Shown one piece after another: positions 45,533 through 57,500 of a stretch of DNA of 64,000 bases; position 1 is the stretch's first letter; each line of letters opens with the position of its first letter. This stretch comes from Cinnamomum chago. Its lineage: Eukaryota > Streptophyta > Magnoliopsida > Laurales > Lauraceae. Where the stretch lies: contig CP142451.1 of assembly GCA_038049695.1 (NCBI GenBank), positions 129,228,001 through 129,292,000 on the forward strand, written 5' to 3'. The position numbers and the translations under genes are program-made. Below the pieces are notes generated by a model. That model worked only from the letters and a program-made list of their open reading frames with translations, ran no database searches and was not told the DNA's origin.

Positions 45533-46376
45533 AAAGGTCTCCCTCCTTGTGGATAGGGTTTTAATGAACCTTGCTTCAAATCAAATTATTATAGCTTCAA
45601 ATTTAAGGGATCTGGAAACTTTTCTGTGGCAAAACTTAAAAAGAATGATTTAGGTAATTATCACCACGGGTCGAAGAGTGCACCTAATTAGCTGTTTCAA
45701 TTTCTGGTTGTTCGACAGTAATACTAGTTTCTTTGTATGCACATGTGGGCGTGAATGCATGTACTGTGATATAAATAAATATTCTTACAGCCATGGAAAC
45801 CCTTAATTTTTGAATTGATGTTTATATTGTATTCTGTTGGGTGGGTGGGCTGAGCTCGATGTTTGCTCTATCTAAAATGATGACCAGTAAGTACAACTCT
45901 ATTTCTCACTTTTACACTTCCAATGTAGGTTTACTTTCACAATTTCAATTTCAGTTTCAAGTAGCCCAAGTTTTCAAGATCAGCTCGGGAACAAGTCTCG
46001 CTCACTCATCTGATGTGCTGCACGCACTTGAATCACCATTTCATTTTCTTTCGTACACACGATCAACGTGATTGCCAGTTCAATCAAGCATCTGATTCTA
46101 AAAGCAAATACCTCTGTTATGTTTGTGAGAACAAAAAAAAAAAAAAAAAAGTGATCCGATCCAGGTGGTTTGATTAAATGAACCATACTATCAAATCTAA
46201 AACAATTGGGACAAATGGGACTACGCGCACTTTCTTGTGGCTACATTCATGAACCCTGTGCAATGGGGCCCACTGTCAGAAAAGAGTGGGTACTTCCATT
46301 ACAATTTAGTTCGCTGGCTTAGCTAGCTTGGGTTGGCTTGGTCATTTATTCACTTTCTATACACACACAGAGCTTT

Positions 46377-46700
46377 GTTCAGGTGAAAATTGTTCTCATG
46401 GAGTCACATTGATAACTTTTTTTCTGGGACCCAACTATGTATCCCATCTGGGGATGGCACCATGGTTATGAGAAGATCTATGTGGGACCATCCCACATAT
46501 CAAGTTTGGTTCCATTCTTATGCCCATAATCCCTTCATCCGTGGCCCACAAGTTTTATGGATTCATATTAAAAAAATCATTAAAAAAAATTCAACTATCC
46601 ATCCAACAGTTCGAGTCCATTCGGAGAGGTTGGGAATAGTTTGAATGGTTTTTTAGGTGGGCCCCACAAATAGTTCTCATGGAAGCATGGTTTCACCTGA
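46377..46700. mobile_element. Short inverted-repeat element, low confidence
   Basis: TTCAGGTGAAA at the left and TTTCACCTGAA at the right are inverted copies about 310 bp apart, and each is next to GTTCTCATGG. The interior has a 9-bp palindrome arm pair (TATGTGGGA / TCCCACATA near 46480-46500). No target duplication was found. Confidence 0.45.
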
Positions 46701-47142
46701 ATATTCTCAATATGCATCCAACTCCCCCTTTTGCTCCCCTTTGTGTTTAAAGCGTGGGCCCTACTTTAAGCCAATCCAATCATACATACTACCCCTGTAA
46801 ATTCGTATAAAGCCCAAATTTAACACACATATAACTTATCTACTAACTTTTATTCATCACTCGATTGAAATCACAAAAAAAATTAATGCCTCTAAAACCA
46901 TTAGACTTTAGTGCCATAGTTCAAAAGGGTTAGGATAATTTAATGGAGTTAAAATTGTTCATATAAATATATTTATATTTCATCTTGATTAATCCATCCA
47001 GTGACATTATATGGTTGTCATATACTATAGTAGCCAAACTAGGAGAGGTGTGTTTTTTTCAAAAAAAAAAAAAAAAAACCTACGCGCGCACCCACACACA
47101 CATGTATGTATGTATGTATATATATATATCTTATAGGGGAAG

Positions 47143-47235
47143 TTTCAAGTACATTCATCCCTACCATAGGGTGAGGGGCACTTTACTTTTTGCACATGAA
47201 GATAAAGAAGTGTACCTCACCCTATGTACTTGAAA
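47143..47235. mobile_element. MITE beside (TA)n microsatellites, copy 2
   Basis: Inverted ends TTTCAAGTACAT (47143-47154) and ATGTACTTGAAA (47224-47235), with CCATAGGGTGAGGGGCACTT and TTTTTGCACATGAA inside, matching copy 1 in order. It lies between two TA tracts (about 47118-47130 and 47264-47290). Confidence 0.6.
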
Positions 47236-47261
47236 AGTAACTTTTGTACTCGAAAATTTCC

Positions 47262-47292
<31 letters not shown>

Positions 47293-47793
47293 TAGGCTGC
47301 TACTCTCCTCAGCTGCAACCCTTCTTAATATCAGTTGCAGGCATGTGAGGGGATATATATATATATATATATAAAAGAAAACTGATGGAAGTGAAGTGAT
47401 GCCCTTCACGTGCATCCTTACCATTAATAAACTAACCTTGGCATTAATTGCCAAGAGCTTTTCGCTTTGCATTAATAAACTTCTCTTGCTGCTGATAACT
47501 AACCTTTGCAGAGAAGCCGTGCAGAATTTATTATTCCTGAATGATACTGGCTTTGGCCCAAACGACGAAAGTGGGGGTTCCATCATCCATGGTTGAGCTA
47601 GCCCTGACCCAGTTTTAGCTTGAACGTCATCTTTGCAGGGTCAAGTAAAGATCTCCACCACCATCAGCATCACTCACAAGTTACCATTTTCTACCACCTT
47701 TGTACAAATCTTCACCACCAACACCACCCATTTACAAATGCAGGTTGCCACCTCCATGTTGGTGAGCGTTTGGCATGGTTTGCACACATCCAG

Positions 47794-48110
47794 GTGGGAG
47801 TGTTCATGGGCCAGGCTGAGGCATATCTCAGGCCCAGCCTGCCTAAAGAAACAGATGCCCATATCCTGCCCCAAACCTGACACAAGCCACAAATGGCCGG
47901 CCCAATCCCACCCATTTAATCAATCGGTCCAGGCGAGGAGGCTACCTGGCTTTTTGTTATTTGTATGGGGCATCTATCAGTTGTATGGACATTATCATTA
48001 AAAACTTACAAGGACTTCTCATCTGGCCAGGCCAGGCCAGGCTTTGGGCTTTCCATCACATAATCCAATCCCATCCTGGACTCAGATTGGCCCAGCCCAT
48101 GAGCACCCCT
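47794..48110. mobile_element. hAT-like MITE of the GGGTGTTCATGGGCC family
   Basis: Starts GTGGGAGTGTTCATGGGCC and ends CCCAGCCCATGAGCACCCCT, so the ends are inverted with small differences. ACATCCAG is repeated on both sides (47786-47793 and 48111-48118). The identity actually extends for 13 bases, so the exact edge is uncertain by a few bases. The interior is rich in GGCCCAGCC words, as in the element at 4329-4686. Confidence 0.7.
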
Positions 48111-48255
48111 ACATCCAGGTGGGCCCTATGCATCCAGGTGGATAAAAAATAACATTACTTGCAATAGACATTATACGTAGTGTTCATTACATCCTGAAAC
48201 TAGCCTTTCTATGCCTACTAACCATCCCCTTGATCCTTGAGGGATCGACAACGAT

Positions 48256-48564
48256 TCAAAAATTTGTTGTCCAATTTAGGTGGCCCAGTTGAGGTTGCTG
48301 AGATGCCACACCTACCCCAACATTTCCACCCATGCCTGGCAGCTGCTGATGAACCAAATGGTGGGGGTTTGCGATTGCAGTATGTTGCGGAGGATGATAG
48401 AGACCCGGGAATGGCACATGTGTAGATTGTGTGGAAGCATTAAACGACGGGTGGGCCGTGTGGGATGGCAAAAATGCTGCATGTGGTGCATGCCCTGATA
48501 AGTTGTAGTATGGAGTTGACTGTGGCTCCCTAGGGGTCTGAATCCACATCTCAGATGTTTCCGC
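48256..48564 (-). CDS. GIP1L: GIP1-like, last exon
   Basis: Begins AETSEMWIQTPREPQSTPYY after acceptor TGACAG and ends GHLNWTTNF-TGA. His/Pro/Gln-rich C-terminus; phase 0 start. Confidence 0.92.
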   Translation of the reverse strand, partial: AETSEMWIQTPREPQSTPYYNLSGHAPHAAFLPSHTAHPSFNASTQSTHVPFPGLYHPPQHTAIANPHHLVHQQLPGMGGNVGVGVASQQPQLGHLNWTTNF

Positions 48565-51500
48565 CTGTCAGTCACAAACCAAAATTTAGGGTTAAGACAA
48601 CAGTTGCAAATTCCAGTCAATCAAGTCATCACCATCATCATTAAAGCCTTACTCCAACAATGTTGGAGTCGGTTACATGAATTCTACTTCTCCATTCCAA
48701 TCTATCCTGAGTTAAATCTCGGATCATCATAAACAATCTTGCTACTCCATGTCCTCTTTGGCCTATCCTTCCCCTTCTATCCGGACTAGATTTTAAAAAA
48801 TTAAAAATGGCAAACACTTGAGCTATCTATCATACCTGCAGTTTTGGAATGTAAATATTGCCATCCTTGTACTTGATCCTTGACGCATCTTCAATCCCAA
48901 CAGTATTATTAATTGTTTCTGGTGCATTCATAGTGTATCCAGCAGGATTGGTATAATTTCCATACCCTATGGGACCAACAGCCGGGACTGGCTTAAACTG
49001 TGAGGCGCCATACTTCAAACCACCAGTGGTGAGATGTGAGTTTCCACCTTGCATCAGGAGATAGTTACTGCCACTGGATGGGTGAGGGTATGAAGAATTA
49101 CTTGAATAATTGGGCATGGCGACTGGTGGGGCATACATCGGAGAGAGGAACTGACGGCAAGACATGAAGTTTGGGAAGTGTGAAATATGAACTTGAGGTG
49201 GATATAGCTGTGGCACCGTCTGCTGATGAACCATGGCCACTGAGGATGGGGAGGTGCCGTTTACCACATGTAAGCTCAAGGCCTACAGAAGAAAGAAATA
49301 AGTGAATAAAATGCCAAAGATACACCGATGTAAAATGGACAATGGCATGGATTGGGGCCATTTTTTACAACACAGATTTGAACATGATGTTGGCAATGCC
49401 GAATTACCTATCAGCCTATATATATATATATATATATCAGTTTCTGTATTAAAAGAATTAAAAAAAAAAAACTAATCAGAAAATTGAAAATTTGTGAGTC
49501 TTCTACTTTAATTGCTTTATGGTGTTTCCAATGTAAATAAAAAAAAAAAAGTCAAGATGAAGAGAACAGAGTTCGAATACTTTTTTTTGGGTGGTACCCC
49601 TGAAAAATCAAAACTTTATGTACCAGGCAATTTATGTATCAACCATACAACACCCACACGCTAGGCTATTTTATGCAAGTAGATGTCCTAAATAAAAGCA
49701 CTGGATTAAATAAGTGGAATGAAAAAAAAATTAGGATCTTAGGATCAAGACCTTTATCCATCCCAAGGATATGACAGGCATATCCTCAATTTTTTTGAGT
49801 TTTTAGTCAAATCAAGCAAAAATTGAACTATCCAGTTTCTCGTTGAACTTTTAAAGAAAAATGTCATGTGAAAGCCATAACCGAATTGAATCAAAACTGG
49901 ATTTTGTTTACACAACAACTGCAGTTTATTCAAAGAAGTATGGACATCTGATCAAATCCAAACCAGATTGCGGAGTCCACTCCTGCAACCAAATGTCAAT
50001 TACATATGCCTAAATTTCCCTTTATCTGGTGATCATAACCATCAATCAAGATTCATGAGCATGTAAAAACAGTTCCTTTAAATCATTCTAGAAATCTAAT
50101 TTTGACGCTCCTCATGAGATGGTTATGATCATCAATATCAGGTAACATTTCAACCATACGCAAGTTTGAGACCTGCGAGCAACCATTTTTGTGCAAAATT
50201 GCCAAAGGTTAGGTCTGTCTTCAGAATGGGACCCTCCCAGGACCCTGTTCGGCGGGACCGCACTGGGTGATGACCTTTATGCAGTGGGTGAAATGCTTTC
50301 CTATCTAGCAGGTGTGCAGATTAAAGTGGGAAAATAGACACCAGATCTCAATATATTGTCCATGGTTCATAGTTCAAGCCTTCATGGGTTACACAGTTCA
50401 CTTCATGTCACTGATCCCAGTTCACCAAGGGTAGGATGAGATGGTTCATATTCAAGGACTGCATGCATGAATAAATTAAGTGGATTACGGCTATATATTT
50501 AAGATTTCATGCCATTGATATGATGAACCCATCTAATTCTGATTGATTTGCAATCTAGATATTAAATTATGAAAATTGAGTCACAATTTAAGAGAATCAA
50601 GCTTTCAGCCCTTTCAGAAATGAATCATGAACCAAAAAACTGCAGATCATTATATATTGTGACCCATAGAGAAATGACCCACAATCTGGATTGCTGTGAG
50701 TCTGTGACCCAGGTTGCAAAATTCCATGGTGGTACAATGCATTAGGCAACCTTGAGTTGCACTGCTACTGTGGTACAACTGTTTGGACTAGATCATTTAT
50801 CTTCTCTTTAAAAATGAAAGAAAAGAACATCTTTGTAATCCCATTTCTAAACTTTAAAGGTTCTACTAGCCTTAGGATATTGCCTCCTGAGAATCTATTG
50901 AACAGGATTATAGTTACTCACTTCTCATGACTTCACAGATCTCCTATGATTAGCTCAGTATTTTTAAAAATATTTTTGCATAATTAACCATTATGAAATG
51001 CCAATTATTTTATTTACAAGCCTCAACAATGTATGCATGTTAGTGTGCGTGCGTGAGTGACAGAAGTGAGCAATCCAAGTACCAGTCAACTGGAGAACAG
51101 TTGAACTGGGTCCAAAATGGCTCAACATGGGTCACAGGCTGAACCTGCAGGCAACATCTGATATTGTTGTGACTGTGACGCCACAACCTTGTAGGCTAAA
51201 CGTTTATCGAAAATTCAAAGAAACAATTGAATCCAGAGAGAGAAGAATTACCTCCTGTGCTAGCGCTAAGCCCTGCCCCTGTACATTTTCATCCATTGCT
51301 GATCTGAACAACGGTTCGTCATAAGTTGCCTGGGGGTCATATGCCTGTTCATAAAGATAACAGAAAAAAAATATAAACATAGGAGTGAAAACCAATAATT
51401 TATTTAGAGCTGCAACTTCGGTCACGTACTCGGGTTGGGAACAAATGGGGCCAACCTAAGCCCAACCTGACTTGGGGCCAATCCAAGCCAAACCTGACCA

Positions 51501-54500
51501 AATGTACCCTCAACCAACTTAAGCCGAACCCTACTTTAGTTCACATAACCCAACTTGGACCTGGTCAACCCAAATTTCTGGAATCTCCTACTAACAGCCC
51601 CCCTAAAAAGCACTATTTTTTATAACATCATATTTGTAAACAAGAAGAAATCACTACAGAAGATAAAAATCGACATGTAGAACAAAATATAAAATAGAAG
51701 ATTTAACAAAATCGGCGGAAAAATCAATCTGTTCTGTTAAGTGAAATCAGTACGGTGTATTATCTCCAAGCATGACCATCCTTCTCCCCCTTTATCAAAG
51801 CCTTCAACTCTCCAAACCTCCACAAAAAAGAGGTTGGAAAGATGCAGAGATGACTTGAGGTGGCATGAAAATCAAGTAAGACGCTGTTTTATTTCCTCAC
51901 ATCATATTAACACTAATTACGAAATTGGTTTGGGGATGTTAAAAAAGAAGAAGTTGTACACCTAATGTTTTTATTTATGTGTTGCATGAATGTGCAGTGG
52001 AGCAGATACCATCCATTTTCCAAAAACATTCAGATCATGCTTTCAATTTAGACTTATCCATATCTTAGTAGTCCAGCATAAATAAATTCAGTAATTGTTG
52101 AAGTCATTAAATGCACGGACTACCAAAAAAAAGACCAACTTACCCCTGTTGGCAATAAAATTCCCTAATAGTACTATTGAGAACATGACTTGCACAGGCA
52201 TGGTAATAACTCACCGGAACGGTTGACAAACTACTAGGAGGATCTTGCTGCTGTAGTCGTTCTTCTGGGCTGAAGGAAGAGCTGTGGCTTTGAACCAAAC
52301 CAACATTGCTATAGCAATCCACATTTTGGGGACTTGAAGGCTCATTTTTATCAGCCAGAGGGTGTCCAGAGCCCACATCTGATGCTGGAGAATCAGTGCT
52401 GGATCTACCTTGGTCTTCTTCACCACCAGAAACATCTTCACTGGAGCATACTGTAACTGATAACAATATGCTGCTACCAAGAGGCAGAAAAAAATGAATA
52501 ATTTGCATTTGTAATAAAAAAAAAATAGCATCATGATTTAGGTAATCTAATAATGAACTCACACAATTCATTTCATTGTCAACAAGTAAGGATGTCAATA
52601 GACCTCCTTAACGATTTACATAAAGGACTGGACCCAAAAAATCTGGGTGGATCCACGCCCTTTTGGACTCCCATTGACGACTACTGGGTCTGGGTCTGAG
52701 TCTGTGTCCGATCTGTGTTCAGTCAAGTCCATACTAGCACCACCAAAGTGACATGGACAAGCAGATATATATATATATATATATTATTTATAATGACAAA
52801 TCAGGTGCAGATCCATGGACTCGACCCATTTGCATCCCCATCAACAAGTTCATTCCCCACAGCGTGCTGAATAAAAATCTTTCAGAAATAAAAGAAAAAA
52901 AAATTGAGGTTCTTAATGGCAAAATCATAGGATCTTGATTGCTCCACATAATAAATACCGATAAAGGGCTCAATCCACAAAAATAAAGATGATGGCTAAA
53001 TACCGATCAAGGCTTTGTGATCCAGACAATTAATCTGCTAGTGCCATCATCTTTATTTTTATTTTTTTTTCAAAACCATATTTTTAGGGCTGAAATCGGG
53101 GGGTGTTTCAAGGACGGGCAACTGCACCCCATCAATTTTCTTTTCACATTGAATAAAGAAAAAAGGTTTTAAGGGATTGTTGTGGGGATTTTAATTTTTA
53201 AGCCCTTTTGCCCCTCAATTTATTCTTTGTTTCCAAAAAAGAAAGAATTTTAGCAAACAAGAAAGGGTATTCTTGTCTTTTTCATTGTTATGAAAGATGT
53301 AAAAGGAACAAACTTATCATATCCCTCCTTTTAAGGAGGAAGTTTTGCTTGTTATACTCCTTACATTCTTAAAAGAAAGCATCTCACATACCACTTCTTG
53401 CAAATAGAATTTTTATGATACTCTTGAATGGGGGCCACTTAGAAAAATGAAAATAAACCAAAAAGGCAAATCCTCTTGGGCTGATCTCCTGATTGGGGCC
53501 CATTAAAAAGAGTCTAAACCTCACAAAAGAAATGCCCTGTTCTCTATGAGGATTTTGACTCAATATAGTATAGGCCCAATGTCATATTGATTTATATGAA
53601 ATATCTGAATTGTTTATAATAATATTATTTTAGTGTTTAAAAGATATCAAATTGAAGGTTCATCATTTGAGTGAAATTTGATGGCACAATACACTGCACG
53701 GGGAGGCCATTTTATCAATAATATAGATGTCACATAAGTGCGCGTAGAGTCTAAACCTCACAAAAGAAATGCCATGTTCTCTATGAGGATTTTGACTCAA
53801 TATAGTATGGGCCCAATGTCATATAGATTTATATGAAATATCTGAATTGTTTATAATAATATTATTTTAGTGTTTAAAAGATATCAAATTGAAGGTTCAT
53901 CATTTGAGTGAAATTTGATGGCACAATACACTACACGGGGAGGCCATTTTATCAATAATTTCGATGTCACATAAGTGCGCGTAGAACTCTTTTGTGATTC
54001 ATTGGTTTCTCTTTTCTTTTCTTTTTTATTGTCTCTAATGCGTAGATATTAGTGGAGGCCTTGAAAGAGTTGCTCCTTTTTCTATGAGAAATTTTACTCC
54101 AATACCATGTAGGCCTACTATGAAATCGATCTTTGCAAAATATTTAGATTTTTATAATATTTTATCTAAGTGTTCTATCAAAAAATAATAATTATTTAAG
54201 AGTTTTAAAGTCATCATTCTGACTCTGGCCATTTAAGTAAAATCTTATGTGGGGATTATAGGGAAGGGCCATTTATTAAATGATTTAGATTTTTCATAAG
54301 TGGGTCTATTGAGATTATTCATCAATCGTCTTTCCCCAAAGAAAATCCTAGATCCGCCACTGGCTGAAATTATTCCAATCTGCAAGGATCAAGGGGCATA
54401 CACCATCCACGAGGATGCTGAATTGTTGATATAATCAACAACTTCAATAATTGAATCATGGGCCCACTTGTGAATAATGGAAACACCAGAGCATTACAAA

Positions 54501-57500
54501 TGCCATAATGCATTATGAACCAGTGTTCCCCTTTCAAGAGTTGTTTCGGGCAGATTGGTTTAAAATATTAATATTCTTTTTCGTTTTCTTTTTATAACAG
54601 AGGGAGTCCCAGCCCTTTGGGCCAGACTAATCCATACGGCCCCAGGGGGAGCCAGGTAAATCCCCCGTGGCCCCAATGTGGTAGTACAATTTTGAACCCT
54701 CAGCCTCCAGGAGCTAATCGTGGTCCTAGGCCAAATAAGCTATCCATTGGGGTTAAAATATTAATATTCTTACGTAGCATAAAACTGTCACTATCCTTCA
54801 TCAAAAGTGGATTTTAAATGTATTCCCAGGAAAGCCAATGCTTGGGCAGATTCTTTAGCCAAGGAAGGTGTGGATAGCACAGATCTGTGTGGGTCCTGCC
54901 TTTGTAATTTTCTTTCCTTTTGGTTTGTGGTAGAGATGTCAATAAGCCTGATTATCTTGTAGAAGGACTGAACCCCAAAAAACTCTAGATATGGATCCTT
55001 TTTCTAGACCGGTTGACAATTTTGGTCTAGGTATGGGTCCAAGTACCCAAATATGAATAATATACATTTAATTATATATAAGATATATTCCATACAATAC
55101 GCAATACACATAAATATATATATACACATCATTTAGTAGATTAACACAATTAAAGATAATCACCATCATCAAAGCCTTGTCACAACTATATTGGGGTCGG
55201 CTACATGAATTTTAATTCTTCATTCCAATCTATCCCGAGTCAAATCTTCAAATAAGTTACACTTCTTCAAATCTATTTTTACTACCTCCATCCACGTCTT
55301 CTTCGGCCTACCCCTTCCCCTTGGTGGGCCATCAACTTGCATATCCAAACTTTTCCTTACCAGCCTTCATTGCCAGCCTAAGTTGGACATGCTCAAACCA
55401 TCTAAAACGGGTTTTTCTAATTTTATCCCCTTATTGATGCTACCCCAAAATGTTTTCAAAATCGCTTATTTCTAAGTTTATCCTTCCCAGTTTTACCACA
55501 CATCCACCTTAACATTCTCATCTCTACTACCTCCATTTTGTGGATATGTTGTTTTTTGATTGGCTAGCATTCTGCTCCATAGGTCAAAGCGGGTCTAATC
55601 ATTGTCCTGTAAAATCTTGTTGGCATTCGTCAATCACAAAGCACGCCAAAAGCATGTCTCCACTTCAACCATCCTACTTTTATCCTATGATCTACATATT
55701 CATCAATCTCCCCATCTTTACTAATTATAGAACCAAGATAACAGAAAGAATCTCTTTGTGGTATTTCCTGGACTTCAATTCTCACAGTAGTTTCAACTCT
55801 TTGTAAATGCCCACTAAAATTACAATCCATATATTACGTCTTTGTACAACTTATTTTAAAACCTTTGGATTCAAAAGCCTCCCACCATTTCTTCATATTT
55901 GCATTCACACCATCTCTCGATTCATCTATCAATACTATATCTGCAAATAACATACATCAAGGTATCTCCTCTTGGATATGAGCAATTAACTAATCCATAA
56001 TCAATGTAAAGAGATAAGGACTTAGGGCTAACCCCGGATGCAAGTCTATATGGTCACTGGGAACTCACATGTCTCGCCACAAGTAGTTCTCACACTCATT
56101 ACCACTCCATACATGTCTTTAATAATTTCAATATATCCTCTTGAAACATTCTTTTTATTTAAAGCCACCAAATCAAATCTCCAGATACCTTGTCATAAGC
56201 TTCTTATAGATCGATGAAGACCATATGCAGATTTTTCCTCTTCGCTTGATATTTTTTCATTAATTGCCTAAGTGAGAAGATAGCTTCCATAGTTTCTCTC
56301 TGGCATAAAACCATATTAATTTTTAGATTTCTTGGTCTTCTATTTAAGTCATTGCTCCATCACTCTCTCATAGCTTCATAGTATGGCTCATAAGTTTAAT
56401 CCCATAGTAATTGGTACAATTTTGTATATCTCCCTTGTTCTTATATATAGTTACTACAATACTTCTTCTCCATTCATTCGGCATCTTTTTTGACATTAAT
56501 ATATTATTGAAGAGCCTAGTTAACCAAAACCCCCCAACTTCTCCGAAGCATTTCCAAGTCTCTATCAGAATACCATCTGGACCCGTATACTTTCCTGTCT
56601 TCATTTGTTTTAATGCTTTCATCACTTCCACCACCCTAATTTTGTGGGAAAAAGTATGTTTCACTAACAAAGTATCATATCTTGTTCTTATGTCTCCTAC
56701 ATAGTCTTCATTTAAAAGCTTGCTAAAATATTCCCTCCACATTTCTTTCATATCATTGTCCTTCACTAGAACATTTTGGTCATTGCTTTTAATACATTTG
56801 ACATAGTCTAAGTCTCTACTTTTCTTTTTCCTTATTTTTGCAAACTTAAAAATATCCTTCTCTCCTTCTCTTGTTCCCAACCTATTATATACGTCAGCAT
56901 ATGTTTTGAACTTTGCATCACTTACAACTTTCTTAACCTCTTTCTTTGCCTTCTTATACATCTCATAGTTTTCCATATTCCTAGTCCCATGCTAAACTTT
57001 GTAACAACATATTTTCTCTCGAACAGCTTCTTGAACCTCTACACTCCACTACCATGTTTTTTTTATTATAGTGTCTTTTCCCTTTCGACCATAGTTGTCA
57101 AGTACGTTTCGGTTCAGACGAAATGTCCGATTTTCCTCGGTCCGGAGCCTAAACCGAACCGAACATCTTGCTTGAAGATGTTCGGTTTAGGTTTCGTCTG
57201 ATTTCGCTTGAACTAGAAGATTTCGGTCAAAAACCCCAAATCTCAGACAAACAGTAACCGAATTTATTGATTTAGACAAATCCAGAGGGGAACCGTTGAA
57301 AGAAGTGAAATCAAATGAAAATAATTTGGGGATTTGGATGAATCTGAAGAGAAATATATGAAATTATCATATGCACCTTTTCTAATCGAGGAGAAAGCGT
57401 TGAGAAAACCAACGAGCCCTCGTTTCATCTTCTAGAGCATGCAACGTTCAAAATCCATATCGATCTATAAAATGGACTCCAAAGGGCAAATATCATCCAT

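Noticed and set aside
52585-52850. Segment with GTCAATAG..GGATCC and GGTCTGGGTCTG words, similar to 54930-55080
   Set aside because: Some shared words with MITE-like sequence, but no inverted ends or target duplication could be placed.
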